From assembly GCA_014872875.1 (NCBI GenBank), contig WKFI01000025.1:1-64000 (forward strand): 64,000 nt of DNA, read 5' to 3'. Below the pieces are notes generated by a model, which was given only the letters and a program-made list of their open reading frames with translations, searched no databases and was not told the DNA's origin. Made by a program: the position numbers and the translations under genes. Positions 17,770 through 26,717 of the stretch are shown here, piece after piece. Each line of letters opens with the position of its first letter. The stretch's first letter is position 1. Source of the DNA: Paracoccaceae bacterium (GTDB taxonomy: Bacteria; Pseudomonadota; Alphaproteobacteria; Rhodobacterales; Rhodobacteraceae).

Positions 17770-18382
17770 CATCTTCCATCCGGGCAGCAAGGCCCCGCAA
17801 CATGCGGGCAGTCGCCCCCCAGATATAATAGGGTCCATAGGGCACGGTGAAGTACTTGCGCCTCACACCCCGCCAGAACCGGGATTCTACGATGTAGTTT
17901 TCCGGGTTGGTCAAATGCGTCAGCGGAACCGAGAAGACTTCGTCCACTTCGCCTCGCTCAGGCACCACATTGAAAGGTTGATGGATCAGGGCAACCACGG
18001 GTGTCACCATGAAACTGGTAACCGTTTCGTGCTGCGCCAGATGACCCAAAACCTCGGGCAGGTCTTCTGGCAGCCCGATTTCCTCGCGCGCTTCGCGCAG
18101 CGCGGCGGCAGTCACATCAGCGTCGCCCTCGTCCTGCTTGCCACCGGGAAAGGCAATCTGCCCCGGGTGATGTTTGAGCGCGGAGGAACGTTTCGTCAGA
18201 ATCACCCGGGGTTCATCCGACACCAGCGTAATCGGCACCAGAACGCCGGCCGGCCGCAACTTGCGGTTTTCCGGCAAGACCGTTTCCGGGTTCAGATCGA
18301 AATCCGACGACCCTCCGCCCGGACGGTTCAAAGCCGTGCGGAGGGTTTCGATCAGATCATTCACCGGCGGACTTGTCCGCAT
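17756..18382 (-). CDS. NUDIX hydrolase, CoA pyrophosphatase-like
   Basis: About 208 residues. Nudix box GGKQDEGD...AALREAREEIGL fits GX5EX7REUXEEXGX. The upstream LTKRSSALKHHPGQIAFPG segment is the UPF0035 signature that marks the CoA diphosphatase branch (NudL/PCD1), which splits CoA and its derivatives. Start uncertain: ATG at 18382 overlaps hslO by 26 bp, and GTG at 18364 (VNDLIETL) would overlap it by 8 bp. Neither has a strong ribosome binding site, consistent with translational coupling to hslO. Confidence 0.88.
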   Translation of the reverse strand: MRTSPPVNDLIETLRTALNRPGGGSSDFDLNPETVLPENRKLRPAGVLVPITLVSDEPRVILTKRSSALKHHPGQIAFPGGKQDEGDADVTAAALREAREEIGLPEDLPEVLGHLAQHETVTSFMVTPVVALIHQPFNVVPERGEVDEVFSVPLTHLTNPENYIVESRFWRGVRRKYFTVPYGPYYIWGATARMLRGLAARMEDDDAN

Positions 18383-19343
18383 CAAACCCGACGGTTGCGG
18401 GATCCAGATCATAATGGGCGCCGCAGAACTGGCAATCCGCCGTCACCCGCCCATCATCGGTTGTCATCTTTTCGATGTCCTTCGAAGAATAGATCGACAG
18501 GCTCTGCCGAACCCGTTCTTCCGAGCACGTGCAGCCAAAACGAACCGGCTGTGTTTCGTACACGCGGGGCTGTTCTTCGTGGAACAGACGCAGGAGGAGA
18601 TCGGTTGGCGTGACCGAAGGACCGATCACCTCCAATTCATCCACCGTATCCAGCAGGACATTGACCCGGTTCCAGTTCTCTTCCTGATCGCCATCGACCA
18701 GGTCAGCTGCAGTCAGAATCTCGCCAGAGCCCTGGCCACCTGCGACAAAGGGCGACGCCTTTGGCATGTGTTGCAGCATGATGCCGCCCGCGCGCCAGTG
18801 CTCTCCAACGCCGGGTTCGGTGGATTTGCCGAAACTCAGCGAAAATCGCGTTGGCAACTGCTCGGACTGGGCAAAATAGGCCTCGGCACAGGCAGACAGT
18901 GATCCACCCGACAGGGGTGTGATCCCCTGATACGGCTGCGTACCTTCACCCTGGTCGATCATGATCGCAAAATAGCCCTCGCCCACCTGTTCAAAAGCAG
19001 GCCCTTCTACCAGCCGCTCCCTATCGAAACTGGCGTAAGCACGGATCCGGGCTGGCTCACCGTCGGTTGTCGGCGCGTAGTAGTCGGTTGCAATCATGCG
19101 AACCGCACCTTTGGACTGCACCTGCAGCGACAGTTTCCAACGCAATGAAATTGTCTGGCCGATCAGGGCAGTCAAAAGTGCCATTTCGGCCACCAGGGCT
19201 TCGACCTGCGCCGGATAATCATGCTGTTTCAGGATGCCGTCCAACACGCCGTCAAGACGGGCCACGCGACCCCGCATGTCAGATGCATCAAGCTGGAAAG
19301 GCAGGACTGTATCGTCCCACGCGATTTTAGATCCGAAAGTCAT
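18357..19343 (-). CDS. hslO: Hsp33 redox-regulated holdase chaperone
   Basis: 328 residues. Hsp33 holds unfolding proteins under oxidative stress. Its four zinc cysteines, which form disulfides on activation, are Cys271 and Cys273 (GCTC) and Cys304 and Cys307 (CQFC). The N-terminal domain has the usual ALVAEMALLTALIGQT helix. First gene of the hslO-nudix-cca run. Divergent from the second nudix gene at 19421. Confidence 0.95.
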   Translation of the reverse strand: MTFGSKIAWDDTVLPFQLDASDMRGRVARLDGVLDGILKQHDYPAQVEALVAEMALLTALIGQTISLRWKLSLQVQSKGAVRMIATDYYAPTTDGEPARIRAYASFDRERLVEGPAFEQVGEGYFAIMIDQGEGTQPYQGITPLSGGSLSACAEAYFAQSEQLPTRFSLSFGKSTEPGVGEHWRAGGIMLQHMPKASPFVAGGQGSGEILTAADLVDGDQEENWNRVNVLLDTVDELEVIGPSVTPTDLLLRLFHEEQPRVYETQPVRFGCTCSEERVRQSLSIYSSKDIEKMTTDDGRVTADCQFCGAHYDLDPATVGFDADKSAGE

Positions 19344-19420
19344 GGGGTTTCCTTACACGCCCAAGATTGGCATATCGAGCCTATATAGGCACAAGAACCA
19401 AAGATGGAAGAGGCCAGACC

Positions 19421-19864
19421 ATGATCAGGCGTTTCGGCGAGCCGCCAAGCAAGGACCGAACCTATACGCGACGTCCCGGCGCCTACGCTTTGCTGCCTTT
19501 GGATGGCAAACTGCTTCTTACCTGTCAATATGATCCCGATCCGGATGTGCAATTGCCCGGGGGCGGCATTGATCCCGGCGAATCACCCATCCCCGCCTTG
19601 CATCGCGAAGTCATGGAAGAAACTGGCTGGAAAATTGCCTGTCCTCGGCATTTCGGTACCTTTCGGCGCTTCGTTTACATGCCGGAATACGATCTTTGGG
19701 CCGAGAAGGTGTGCCAGGTTTTCGTAGCACAGCCCTTGATCAAAGTGGGGGCGCCGGCGGAGGCTGGGCACGAAGCACTCTGGATGGGCGCGCAAGACGC
19801 CGCCAGATCCCTGCTAAACCCGGGCGACAGGTACTTCGCTGCCCGGCTGTCAGAATTGCTCTGA
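19421..19864 (+). CDS. NUDIX hydrolase
   Basis: 147 residues. Nudix box GGGIDPGESP..ALHREVMEETGW matches the consensus. MIRRFGEPP at 19421 is chosen over an upstream extension to 19367 because GGAAGAG precedes it by about 9 nt. Substrate class cannot be set: the family cleaves nucleoside diphosphates linked to other groups, and members of this size include mutator-type and 8-oxo-dGTP enzymes. Monocistronic between hslO and the receiver/PP2C gene. Confidence 0.85.
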   Translation: MIRRFGEPPSKDRTYTRRPGAYALLPLDGKLLLTCQYDPDPDVQLPGGGIDPGESPIPALHREVMEETGWKIACPRHFGTFRRFVYMPEYDLWAEKVCQVFVAQPLIKVGAPAEAGHEALWMGAQDAARSLLNPGDRYFAARLSELL

Positions 19865-19899
19865 ACATTTCCCCACAATGGAGACCTGTACCTGATTGT

Positions 19900-21171
19900 T
19901 CATGCGCCAAGGTATTCAAAAAGCGTGGCGGAAACATCGTCTTCCAGCCCGTACTCCGGCGACATGACCTTGGTCAGGTTCCAATACAGATCATCCAGAA
20001 ACTCACGCCCTGTTTCTGCATGTTCACATTTTCGAACCAGTTCCAGCAGTCCTTCCGGCTCCAGCATGTCATGGGTGTTTAGCCGCGCTTCGGTAAATCC
20101 ATCCGAATAGAGAAGCAGCTTGTCACCGGGTTCCATGATTACATCAACCTGTGAGTAGGGAATATCAGGAATCAGCCCGATGGGAACGCCTCCTTCACCG
20201 ACAAATTCCGTGGTACCGTCCTTGCGCAGAAGAAGCGGGTGGGGGTGGCCAGCCTGTACAAGCTTCACATGCCCATTTCGAAGATCGGCAATGCAGTATG
20301 CCATGGTGAAGTATTCTTCGATTCCTCTATCGGCTACCAACCGCGAGTTCAGGGTACCGGCAACGTCACAAGGTTGTCTGAGGGCGTAAAACCGGTTGAA
20401 ACGCTTTTCCATTGCGACGTTCTGATCAAAATAGCTGCTGGACAGGTACCCGCCCAGACGGGCTGTCATCATCGCCGACGTGATTCCGTGGCCCGACACG
20501 TCAATGTTGTAGAACCCCAACCGGTTCGTTCCGGGTGAAAACATTCCCACCAGATCACCTCCGATATGCCCACAGGGCTTCAACAGGAGGCTGACCCGCG
20601 ACGACCCGAAGTCCCGGTTCAATTCGGGAACCAGAGACTCCTGGATCTTTCGGGCCTGGATCAGGTCCTTGTCGATGTCGTCATATAGCCGCTGGAGCTC
20701 ACCCAACGTGTCGGAAACAATCCTGTTTTTTTCCGACAGTTCCCGTTCCATACCAAGGATGCGAGCCCCTGCAGAAATGCGGGCGCGCAGTTCACCGGGG
20801 TTCACGGGTTTGGTCAGAAAATCGTCCGCTCCTGCATCCAGCCCTTGTGCCACTTCATCCTTGCCGCTCTTGGAGGTGAAAAGGATGAAGTAGCAGTACG
20901 AATCAGATGGCAGCTGCCTTAAAGCTCGACAGAATTCCAAACCGGTCATCCCGGGCATCATCCAATCGCTGAGCACAAGGTCCGGCAAAGTCCGAGTACA
21001 GATCTCTATTGCCTGCTGCCCGGTTTCCGCTTCCAACACGTCAAAACCCCATTTCCGCAAGGAAGAAACGAGGATTCGCCGCTGCAACCGGCTGTCATCG
21101 ACAACCAGAACCTGGCGGATAACCTGGCTCTCAACCTGGTTGTCGATTTTGGATATTTGGTCCGGCTGCAA
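19900..21171 (-). CDS. Response regulator with PP2C/RsbU-type serine phosphatase output
   Basis: 423 residues. Receiver domain at about 18-135, with Asp25/Asp26, phospho-acceptor Asp69 (LVLSDW) and Lys121. A helical linker (about 140-180, ELSEKNRIVSDTLGELQRLYDDIDKD) leads to a SpoIIE/RsbU PP2C domain with GHIGGDLVG and NIDVSGHG metal-binding motifs and YSDGFTEA near the end. Such proteins dephosphorylate an STAS antagonist and so release an anti-sigma factor or other partner. No STAS or anti-sigma gene is visible in this window. Divergent from the Hpt gene at 21339, which is the likely phosphodonor or partner (inference). Confidence 0.92.
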   Translation of the reverse strand: MQPDQISKIDNQVESQVIRQVLVVDDSRLQRRILVSSLRKWGFDVLEAETGQQAIEICTRTLPDLVLSDWMMPGMTGLEFCRALRQLPSDSYCYFILFTSKSGKDEVAQGLDAGADDFLTKPVNPGELRARISAGARILGMERELSEKNRIVSDTLGELQRLYDDIDKDLIQARKIQESLVPELNRDFGSSRVSLLLKPCGHIGGDLVGMFSPGTNRLGFYNIDVSGHGITSAMMTARLGGYLSSSYFDQNVAMEKRFNRFYALRQPCDVAGTLNSRLVADRGIEEYFTMAYCIADLRNGHVKLVQAGHPHPLLLRKDGTTEFVGEGGVPIGLIPDIPYSQVDVIMEPGDKLLLYSDGFTEARLNTHDMLEPEGLLELVRKCEHAETGREFLDDLYWNLTKVMSPEYGLEDDVSATLFEYLGA

Positions 21172-21338
21172 CTGTTGAACCCCTCAATTTTACACCTGTT
21201 CCTGATCGGGTGAGCTCAACATCCGGCAGTCAGCTTAACATGTGATGAAGGTTAAAATGCGAGTCAGATGAATCTGGGGATTAAAGCTTCGTTAATCCCC
21301 GAGACTTATCGCTGAACCGTGGGGCGTGGAGAAGGAAA

Positions 21339-21695
21339 ATGGATGTGATACAGTGGGACCGCGTGGCGGAATTGCGGGAAGAGGTCGGATCGGAAGACTT
21401 CGACGAAGTTGTCGAAATCTTTCTGGAAGAGGTGGATGAAGTCACGGATCGGCTAAGGACGTCCCCGGATCTGCAATCGTTGGAACAAGACCTGCACTTT
21501 CTAAAGGGAAGCGCACTCAATCTTGGGTTTCACGCTTTTTCCGAACTGTGTCAGGACGGCGAACAGATGTCGGCCTTAGGACAGGCTCACGACGTCGATC
21601 TCACGGCCATCATCCTGCAATACGAAAAATCGCGGAGCGTATTTTTGTCCGAACTTTCAACCCGGTTCGCAAACGACGCCCGGATGTCTGCCTGA
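21339..21695 (+). CDS. Histidine phosphotransfer (Hpt) domain protein
   Basis: 118 residues, a single four-helix Hpt domain. The phospho-acceptor is His53 in LHFLKGSALNLG, matching the HxLKGS motif. The N-terminal acidic helix (EVGSEDFDEVVEIFLEEVDE) is typical. It has no other domain, so it should relay phosphate between a hybrid kinase and a receiver. The adjacent divergent receiver-PP2C protein is the obvious candidate. ATG at 21339 follows GGAGAAGGAA. Confidence 0.9.
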   Translation: MDVIQWDRVAELREEVGSEDFDEVVEIFLEEVDEVTDRLRTSPDLQSLEQDLHFLKGSALNLGFHAFSELCQDGEQMSALGQAHDVDLTAIILQYEKSRSVFLSELSTRFANDARMSA

Positions 21696-21718
21696 GAGAG
21701 GCAGCAGACAATCGTCAA

Positions 21719-22945
21719 CTAGATCACGAACTGCGCGAGGGTTTCATCGTTCGTGATGTCGGAATAGGTGAACCCTGCCTCATCCAGCTTTGCAAACAAC
21801 CGGACAAAATTCTCCGGCTTGCGGGTTTCGATCCCAATCAGCACCGACCCAAAGTTCCGCGCCGATTTCTTCATGTACTCGAACCGGGCAATATCATCGT
21901 CAGGTCCAAGAATACCCAGAAATTCCTTCAGGGCGCCTGGCCTTTGGGGCAGGCGCAGGATCATGTATTTCTTGATGCCGGAATAGCGCTGCGCCCGTTC
22001 CTTGACTTCAGGCAGGCGTTCAAAATCGAAGTTTCCGCCCGATGTAACGCAGACGACTGTCCGGCCCCGAATCCAGGATTGCAGATCGCCCAGCGCTTCA
22101 ACCGCAAGCGCGCCCGCTGGCTCCAGAACGATGCCTTCGACATTGAGCATTTCAATCATTGTTGCGCAAATACGGTCTTCTCCGATGGTCAGAACATCCG
22201 ATAATGGTGTCTGTTTCAGCAGACCAAAGGGTTGTTCGCCGATCCGCCCCACCGCTGCGCCATCCACAAAAGTGTCAACGTGATCCAGCGTCACCGGATG
22301 CCCGGCCGCAAGTGCCGCACGTAGACAGGCACCACCGGCAGGCTCAGCAAAGACGCAATGCGATCTGCCCCCGAACCAGGAAGCAACGCCAGCCGACATA
22401 CCTCCACCGCCCACCGGCAGGATCACATGATCCGGGACGCGGCCCAACTGTTCCTCGATCTCGACCGCGATCGAGGCCTGCCCTTCGATCACATCCGCAT
22501 CGTCGAACGGAGACAGAAAATGCCCGCCCTCGCGCTGACACCACTCCTGCGCTGCCGCCAAAGTGTCGTCGAAATAGTCGCCCGTCAGGTGGATTTCGAC
22601 CTTGTCGCCACCGAACATCCGGGTCTTCTGGATCTTCTGTTTCGGCGTCGTGACCGGCATGAAGATCACACCGCGCACGTCCATGTGTTTGCACATGAAG
22701 GCCACGCCCTGCGCATGGTTGCCTGCGCTCGCGCAGACAAACAGATCCTGGCCCGGCTGCTTGCGCATCGCATTGTAAGCACCGCGGATCTTGTAGGATC
22801 GAACCGGGCTCAGGTCTTCACGCTTTAGCCAGATATCTGCGCCAAAGCGTTCGGACAGATGCGCGTTGCGCTGCAAGGGCGTCGCGGGAAACACATCACG
22901 CATGGCCTGTTCGGCGGCGCGGGCACGGGAAGCGAAATCAGTCAT
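21719..22945 (-). CDS. ilvA: Threonine ammonia-lyase (threonine dehydratase)
   Basis: 408 residues. Converts threonine to 2-oxobutanoate and ammonia, first step of isoleucine synthesis. PLP lysine is Lys52 in SYKIRGAYNAM; the phosphate-binding loop is PVGGGGMSAG, and the FVCASAGNHAQG motif binds substrate. A C-terminal ACT-like regulatory domain (about 325-408, YMILRLPQRPGALKEFL) is present, shorter than the double ACT of E. coli IlvA. This form is common in alphaproteobacteria. Feedback by isoleucine is expected from family knowledge but cannot be read here. Confidence 0.93.
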   Translation of the reverse strand: MTDFASRARAAEQAMRDVFPATPLQRNAHLSERFGADIWLKREDLSPVRSYKIRGAYNAMRKQPGQDLFVCASAGNHAQGVAFMCKHMDVRGVIFMPVTTPKQKIQKTRMFGGDKVEIHLTGDYFDDTLAAAQEWCQREGGHFLSPFDDADVIEGQASIAVEIEEQLGRVPDHVILPVGGGGMSAGVASWFGGRSHCVFAEPAGGACLRAALAAGHPVTLDHVDTFVDGAAVGRIGEQPFGLLKQTPLSDVLTIGEDRICATMIEMLNVEGIVLEPAGALAVEALGDLQSWIRGRTVVCVTSGGNFDFERLPEVKERAQRYSGIKKYMILRLPQRPGALKEFLGILGPDDDIARFEYMKKSARNFGSVLIGIETRKPENFVRLFAKLDEAGFTYSDITNDETLAQFVI

Positions 22946-23005
22946 GCAGGTTCAGTGCCGCATCACCGCCAAAAGGGCAAGGAATACATATGTGTACGGG
23001 GGGGG

Positions 23006-23785
23006 TCAGGTGAGCTGGCGTTTTTCGATGAACACGCCATACATGGTGGTCAGGATGCTGACATTGATCAATGGCAATACCAACATCACGACGAATACCA
23101 CGATGATCAGTCCTATTACGGGGATGACCATCAGCATTCCTGCCAGAAACTGCACCAGAAACTGAATAACCAGAGAAAGCAATACGAGCAGCAGAATTTG
23201 CCCATTGGATCCCGCCGTCGCATACCATGCGTCGTGGAATGTCACAGGCTTGCCGATGGCGGCCCCCGGAAGAACCGGAGAAAAGCGGTAAAACCCAACC
23301 CATAATCCTGCGACCAATACCACCCAAACAGCGATACCGAATGTGACAGACGCCTGTATAGCCGAGCTAACGATGAACATCCCCGGCGCCATCAAGCCAA
23401 TTGCAAACACGCCTAACAAAAGGGCGCGCCCGAGATAGGCGAGAATTCGATCGAATCTGAACGGTGGAAGAACACCGCGAGGGTATTCCTCGAGCAGAAT
23501 AAACCGATGCCAGCTGACCAAAATCCACAGTCCCACCCCGATCCCGATCACCATGGCCGGGAAGAAAAACAGCGCAAATCCAGGAGGCAGAGGATTGTCG
23601 GCTCCGTAGTGGATGGTTGCCCCGTTCAACAGCTGGCTGGCAACGCCGGACCCCAACACCAGATAGGCCAACAAAAAATATGACAGCACCGCCAGCGACG
23701 CGGGCACAAGCGCAATCTGAAGGGCTTCTTTGACATTGCGAAAAACCATCCGTATCGAATGGATCAGAATTTTGAACCCCAGCAA
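23006..23785 (-). CDS. Polytopic membrane protein, paralogue 1
   Basis: 259 residues with about six hydrophobic segments. Shares an ordered set of motifs with the next gene (23988-24731): MLGxK start, RNxxxALQIxLVP, WIxVSWHRFILLEEYPxG in the middle, LPxAAIG, and a YGxxxEKR C-terminus. No named family recognised. Loop sequences are short, so a transport or membrane-organising role is only a guess. A run of eight Gs (22998-23005) directly abuts the stop codon. The divergent region upstream contains a relic of the argG start (see 23851-23932). Confidence 0.8.
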   Translation of the reverse strand: MLGFKILIHSIRMVFRNVKEALQIALVPASLAVLSYFLLAYLVLGSGVASQLLNGATIHYGADNPLPPGFALFFFPAMVIGIGVGLWILVSWHRFILLEEYPRGVLPPFRFDRILAYLGRALLLGVFAIGLMAPGMFIVSSAIQASVTFGIAVWVVLVAGLWVGFYRFSPVLPGAAIGKPVTFHDAWYATAGSNGQILLLVLLSLVIQFLVQFLAGMLMVIPVIGLIIVVFVVMLVLPLINVSILTTMYGVFIEKRQLT

Positions 23786-23850
23786 AATAGGCCTCTCATA
23801 AATCTGTGATTGAAATCTCGATCAGGCATTCCTCAGAAACGATTCCGTGT

Positions 23851-23932
23851 CAATCCGCACAACTTGCCGCCGCGTCCAAAAACCGCCAGGGCCGGTCCGT
23901 CATACGTTAAAGGGGAAATGCCGATGTCCGCC
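23851..23932 (+). repeat. Degenerate copy of the argG leader and start codon
   Basis: This segment aligns with 24811-24891 at a constant offset of 960 bp. Shared blocks are CACAACTTGCC-like sequence, the 16-mer AGGGCCGGTCCGTCAT (23888-23903 and 24848-24863), AAGGGGAA, and GATGTCCGC. The last contains ATG TCC GC, the first codons of argG; in the left copy the next codon is TGA. I read it as the remains of a duplicated argG 5' end. A conserved regulatory element is the alternative. Confidence 0.7.
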
Positions 23933-23987
23933 TGATTGCCGCAAGGTCTGGGCTAACGTAAGGAACACATTTGTATTTTTGACAATT

Positions 23988-24731
23988 TCAGTCGATTTTC
24001 CGCTTTTCGACATAGTGGCCATAGAATGTGGTCATGACGCTGACATTGACGAAGGACATGAACAGCGTGACGGTCATTTGCGATGCAATACCGATCGCGG
24101 GGATCAGCTGAGCGGTAAGGTTAATCACAAACGAAAGGACAATCTGTAGCAGAAAGAACAGGATCATCATGACAATGATGGACCCGGTAGCCCCAAGTGT
24201 CGCGTTCCAAGACTCTCCAAGGGTCAGTTGCTGTCCAATGGCCGCTGCTGGCAGGATTGCGACGAACCGATACACGATCACCCCCAGCACGAACGTCAAA
24301 AGCATGGCAATACCACCAGTGATCATAGCCAACAGCACGATTACCATCATCATGGCAAGCAGGATCCCCAACAAACGAAGCCCGGCCAAAAAATAGGCGC
24401 CAATGCGGTCCGCTCGGAATTTGGGAATCCAGCCTTGAGGGTATTCTTCAAGCAAGATGAACCGGTGCCATGACACAAAGATCCACAGCGTCACCACGCC
24501 CCACGAAACAATCAAACCTGCAATCGCTAGAAAGTTGATCTGCCCAGACGACACCGCATCCGCAAGGTCTTCGTCATTCAAAATCGTTCCCCATTCCAGC
24601 CCCGTCATCGGGATCAGCGCTGCCATCAGGAATGCCAAGATGATTCCGGGCACCAGACCGATTTGCAGAGCTTGATGAAGATTGCGCCAAACCAAACTGA
24701 TAGAGTGGGCAAAAAGCTTCCATCCCAGCAT
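23988..24731 (-). CDS. Polytopic membrane protein, paralogue 2
   Basis: 247 residues, about six hydrophobic segments. Paralogue of 23006-23785 in tandem, same strand. The start is set at MLGWKLFAHS because the paralogue begins at the equivalent MLGFKILIHS; the frame is open 11 codons further to 24764. Identity is concentrated in FVSWHRFILLEEYP and the N-terminal helix, so the duplication is old. Divergent from argG with about 150 bp between them. Function unknown. Confidence 0.8.
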   Translation of the reverse strand: MLGWKLFAHSISLVWRNLHQALQIGLVPGIILAFLMAALIPMTGLEWGTILNDEDLADAVSSGQINFLAIAGLIVSWGVVTLWIFVSWHRFILLEEYPQGWIPKFRADRIGAYFLAGLRLLGILLAMMMVIVLLAMITGGIAMLLTFVLGVIVYRFVAILPAAAIGQQLTLGESWNATLGATGSIIVMMILFFLLQIVLSFVINLTAQLIPAIGIASQMTVTLFMSFVNVSVMTTFYGHYVEKRKID

Positions 24732-24810
24732 GACAAATCCTTCCTTGAACCAGTTCTCAATCAATCGTTGAAATATGCGTCATATTTTCACGCTGACTAC
24801 AACAGGGAAT

Positions 24811-24891
24811 CGACCCACACAACTTGCCCCCTGTGGAAAAACCCGCTAGGGCCGGTCCGTCATTCGCATAAGGGGAAGTTTGATGTCCGCG
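24811..24891 (+). repeat. argG leader, intact copy of the 960-bp-offset repeat
   Basis: Right-hand partner of the 23851-23932 element. It lies just upstream of and includes the argG start codon (ATG at 24883). From 24811 to 24863 it matches the left copy at 41 of 53 positions without gaps (counted by eye). Confidence 0.7.
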
Positions 24892-26109
24892 CCCAAGAAA
24901 GTTGTCCTGGCCTATTCCGGTGGCCTTGATACCTCGATCATCCTGAAATGGCTGCAGACCGAATACGGGTGTGAGGTCGTCACCTTCACCGCCGATCTGG
25001 GTCAAGGGGAAGAGCTGGAGCCCGCCCGCAAAAAGGCCGAGCTGCTGGGTATCGCCCCCGAAAACATCTTTATCGAAGATGTACGCGAAGAATTCGTGCG
25101 CGATTTCGTGTTCCCCATGTTCCGCGCCAATGCGGTCTACGAAGGGCTGTACCTGCTGGGCACCTCGATCGCGCGTCCGTTGATTTCCAAGCGTCTGGTT
25201 GAAATCGCAGCCGCGACAGGCGCGGATGCCGTGGCGCATGGCGCGACCGGCAAGGGCAACGACCAAGTGCGGTTCGAACTGGCAGCCTATGCGCTGAACC
25301 CGGAAATCAAGGTGATCGCACCGTGGCGCGAATGGGATCTGACCTCGCGTACCAAGCTGATCGACTTTGCCGAAAAGAACCAGATCCCGATTGCCAAGGA
25401 CAAACGCGGTGAGGCGCCGTTCAGCGTTGATGCCAACCTGCTGCACACCTCGTCCGAAGGCAAGGTGCTGGAAGATCCGGCCGTCGCCGCGCCCGATTAC
25501 GTCTATCAGCGCACCGTGCACCCCGAAGACGCGCCCAACGAGCCCGAGTTCATCGAAATCGGTTTCGAAAAGGGCGACGCGGTCAGCATCAATGGCGAAG
25601 CGATGAGCCCCGCCACCATCCTGACCAAGCTGAACGAATATGGCGGCAAGCACGGCTGCGGCCGTCTGGACCTGGTCGAAGGTCGTTTCGTCGGCATGAA
25701 ATCCCGCGGCATCTATGAAACCCCCGGCGGCACCCTGTTGCTCGAGGCGCATCGCGGCATCGAATCCATCACCATGGATCGCGGCGCCATGCACCTGAAA
25801 GACGAGCTGATGCCGAAATACGCCGAGCTGATCTATAACGGCTTCTGGTACAGCCCCGAGCGCGAAATGCTGCAGGCCGCGATTGACGCCAGCCAGGCGC
25901 ATGTGACCGGCACCGTCCGTTTGAAACTGTACAAAGGCTCTGCCACCTGCGTGGGCCGCTGGTCGGATCACTCGCTGTATTCCGAAGCGCACGTGACCTT
26001 CGAAGAAGATGCCGGTGCCTATGACCAGACCGACGCTGCCGGCTTCATCCAGCTGAACGCGCTGCGCCTGAAACTGCTGGCTGCCCGCAACAAGCGCGTT
26101 GGAAGCTGA
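24883..26109 (+). CDS. argG: Argininosuccinate synthase
   Basis: 408 residues. Joins citrulline and aspartate using ATP, the penultimate step of arginine synthesis. The N-terminal PP-loop motif [10 protein letters not shown] binds [17 protein letters not shown] is the second family signature. The ATG at 24883 ([14 protein letters not shown]) is preferred to a TTG one codon earlier because AAGGGGAAG lies 6 nt upstream. Monocistronic, with an intrinsic terminator 25 bp after the stop. Codon use is more GC-rich and regular than in the flanking membrane genes, as expected for a well expressed gene. Confidence 0.97.
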   Translation: MSAPKKVVLAYSGGLDTSIILKWLQTEYGCEVVTFTADLGQGEELEPARKKAELLGIAPENIFIEDVREEFVRDFVFPMFRANAVYEGLYLLGTSIARPLISKRLVEIAAATGADAVAHGATGKGNDQVRFELAAYALNPEIKVIAPWREWDLTSRTKLIDFAEKNQIPIAKDKRGEAPFSVDANLLHTSSEGKVLEDPAVAAPDYVYQRTVHPEDAPNEPEFIEIGFEKGDAVSINGEAMSPATILTKLNEYGGKHGCGRLDLVEGRFVGMKSRGIYETPGGTLLLEAHRGIESITMDRGAMHLKDELMPKYAELIYNGFWYSPEREMLQAAIDASQAHVTGTVRLKLYKGSATCVGRWSDHSLYSEAHVTFEEDAGAYDQTDAAGFIQLNALRLKLLAARNKRVGS

Positions 26110-26135
26110 CGATTTCCGACTGCTTTTAGGATTGG

Positions 26136-26165
26136 AAAAGCCCGCTGAACTCGGCGGGCTTTTTT
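26136..26165 (+). terminator. Intrinsic terminator after argG
   Basis: Stem AAAAGCCCGC (26136-26145), an 8-nt loop, GCGGGCTTTT, ending in a run of six Ts. Directly downstream of argG and in the correct orientation. The A-rich left arm could also serve the convergent acyltransferase gene. Confidence 0.88.
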
Positions 26166-26198
26166 AGTGGATCTCTGACATACTGGGTATCAAGGCTT

Positions 26199-26717
26199 CT
26201 ACCTCAAACGCTTCAGATACTGCTCCCCGGTATAAACCCGGGACAATCTGTCAGCGTCGAAGTCGATGTGGACGATCCGCCGGGTTTTGTTTTCCCCGCC
26301 AACGCGCCGGAAATAAAAATCCCGTTCGGCAAAGTTGCCGCGCACCATGATCCAGCGGACAATTTGCGCGGTCAGTCCACGATAAGGTGCCATGAGGTCG
26401 ATGATCCACAGATGATCGCCAGAGCTCCAATCGCCAGCCACCAATGGCTCGCCGGTTATCAGCTTGTGCTCCGCTTCGGGCCCCAACCAACCCCAGGTAA
26501 ACATCGCACGCGGGATATCGTCAAAGCGGAACACCCGAAACTGCCCTGAGACAATGGGCGGCTCCATGTACGACCGCAAGGTCCCAACGCTCATCCGTGC
26601 ATGACGGGGGCTGCGCAGCGCCAGAAAGGTAAAATCACCATAGACTCGCAACCGGTCGGCGGTGGGAGCTTCGTGGTCGGGAAGTGCGCGCCCGTGGCTG
26701 TCGACCAACCCGCTCAT
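26199..26717 (-). CDS. Toxin-activating lysine acyltransferase (HlyC/RtxC family)
   Basis: 172 residues, the usual size for HlyC. HlyC moves an acyl chain from acyl-ACP to internal lysines of an RTX protoxin in the cytoplasm. Family landmarks: LRSPRHARMSV (E. coli HlyC has SSPLHRNWPV), with catalytic-type His39; FTWGWLGPEAE; and DWSSGDHLWIIDLMAPY with Asp107 in place of HlyC Asp92. The His-Asp spacing is 68, against 69 in HlyC. Start ATG at 26717 overlaps the stop of the Hint-domain gene (ATGA), so the two are translationally coupled. The frame extends further upstream but only into that gene. The substrate is unknown; the Hint protein itself or an RTX protein such as 1-1592 are candidates. 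Confidence 0.88.
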   Translation of the reverse strand: MSGLVDSHGRALPDHEAPTADRLRVYGDFTFLALRSPRHARMSVGTLRSYMEPPIVSGQFRVFRFDDIPRAMFTWGWLGPEAEHKLITGEPLVAGDWSSGDHLWIIDLMAPYRGLTAQIVRWIMVRGNFAERDFYFRRVGGENKTRRIVHIDFDADRLSRVYTGEQYLKRLR

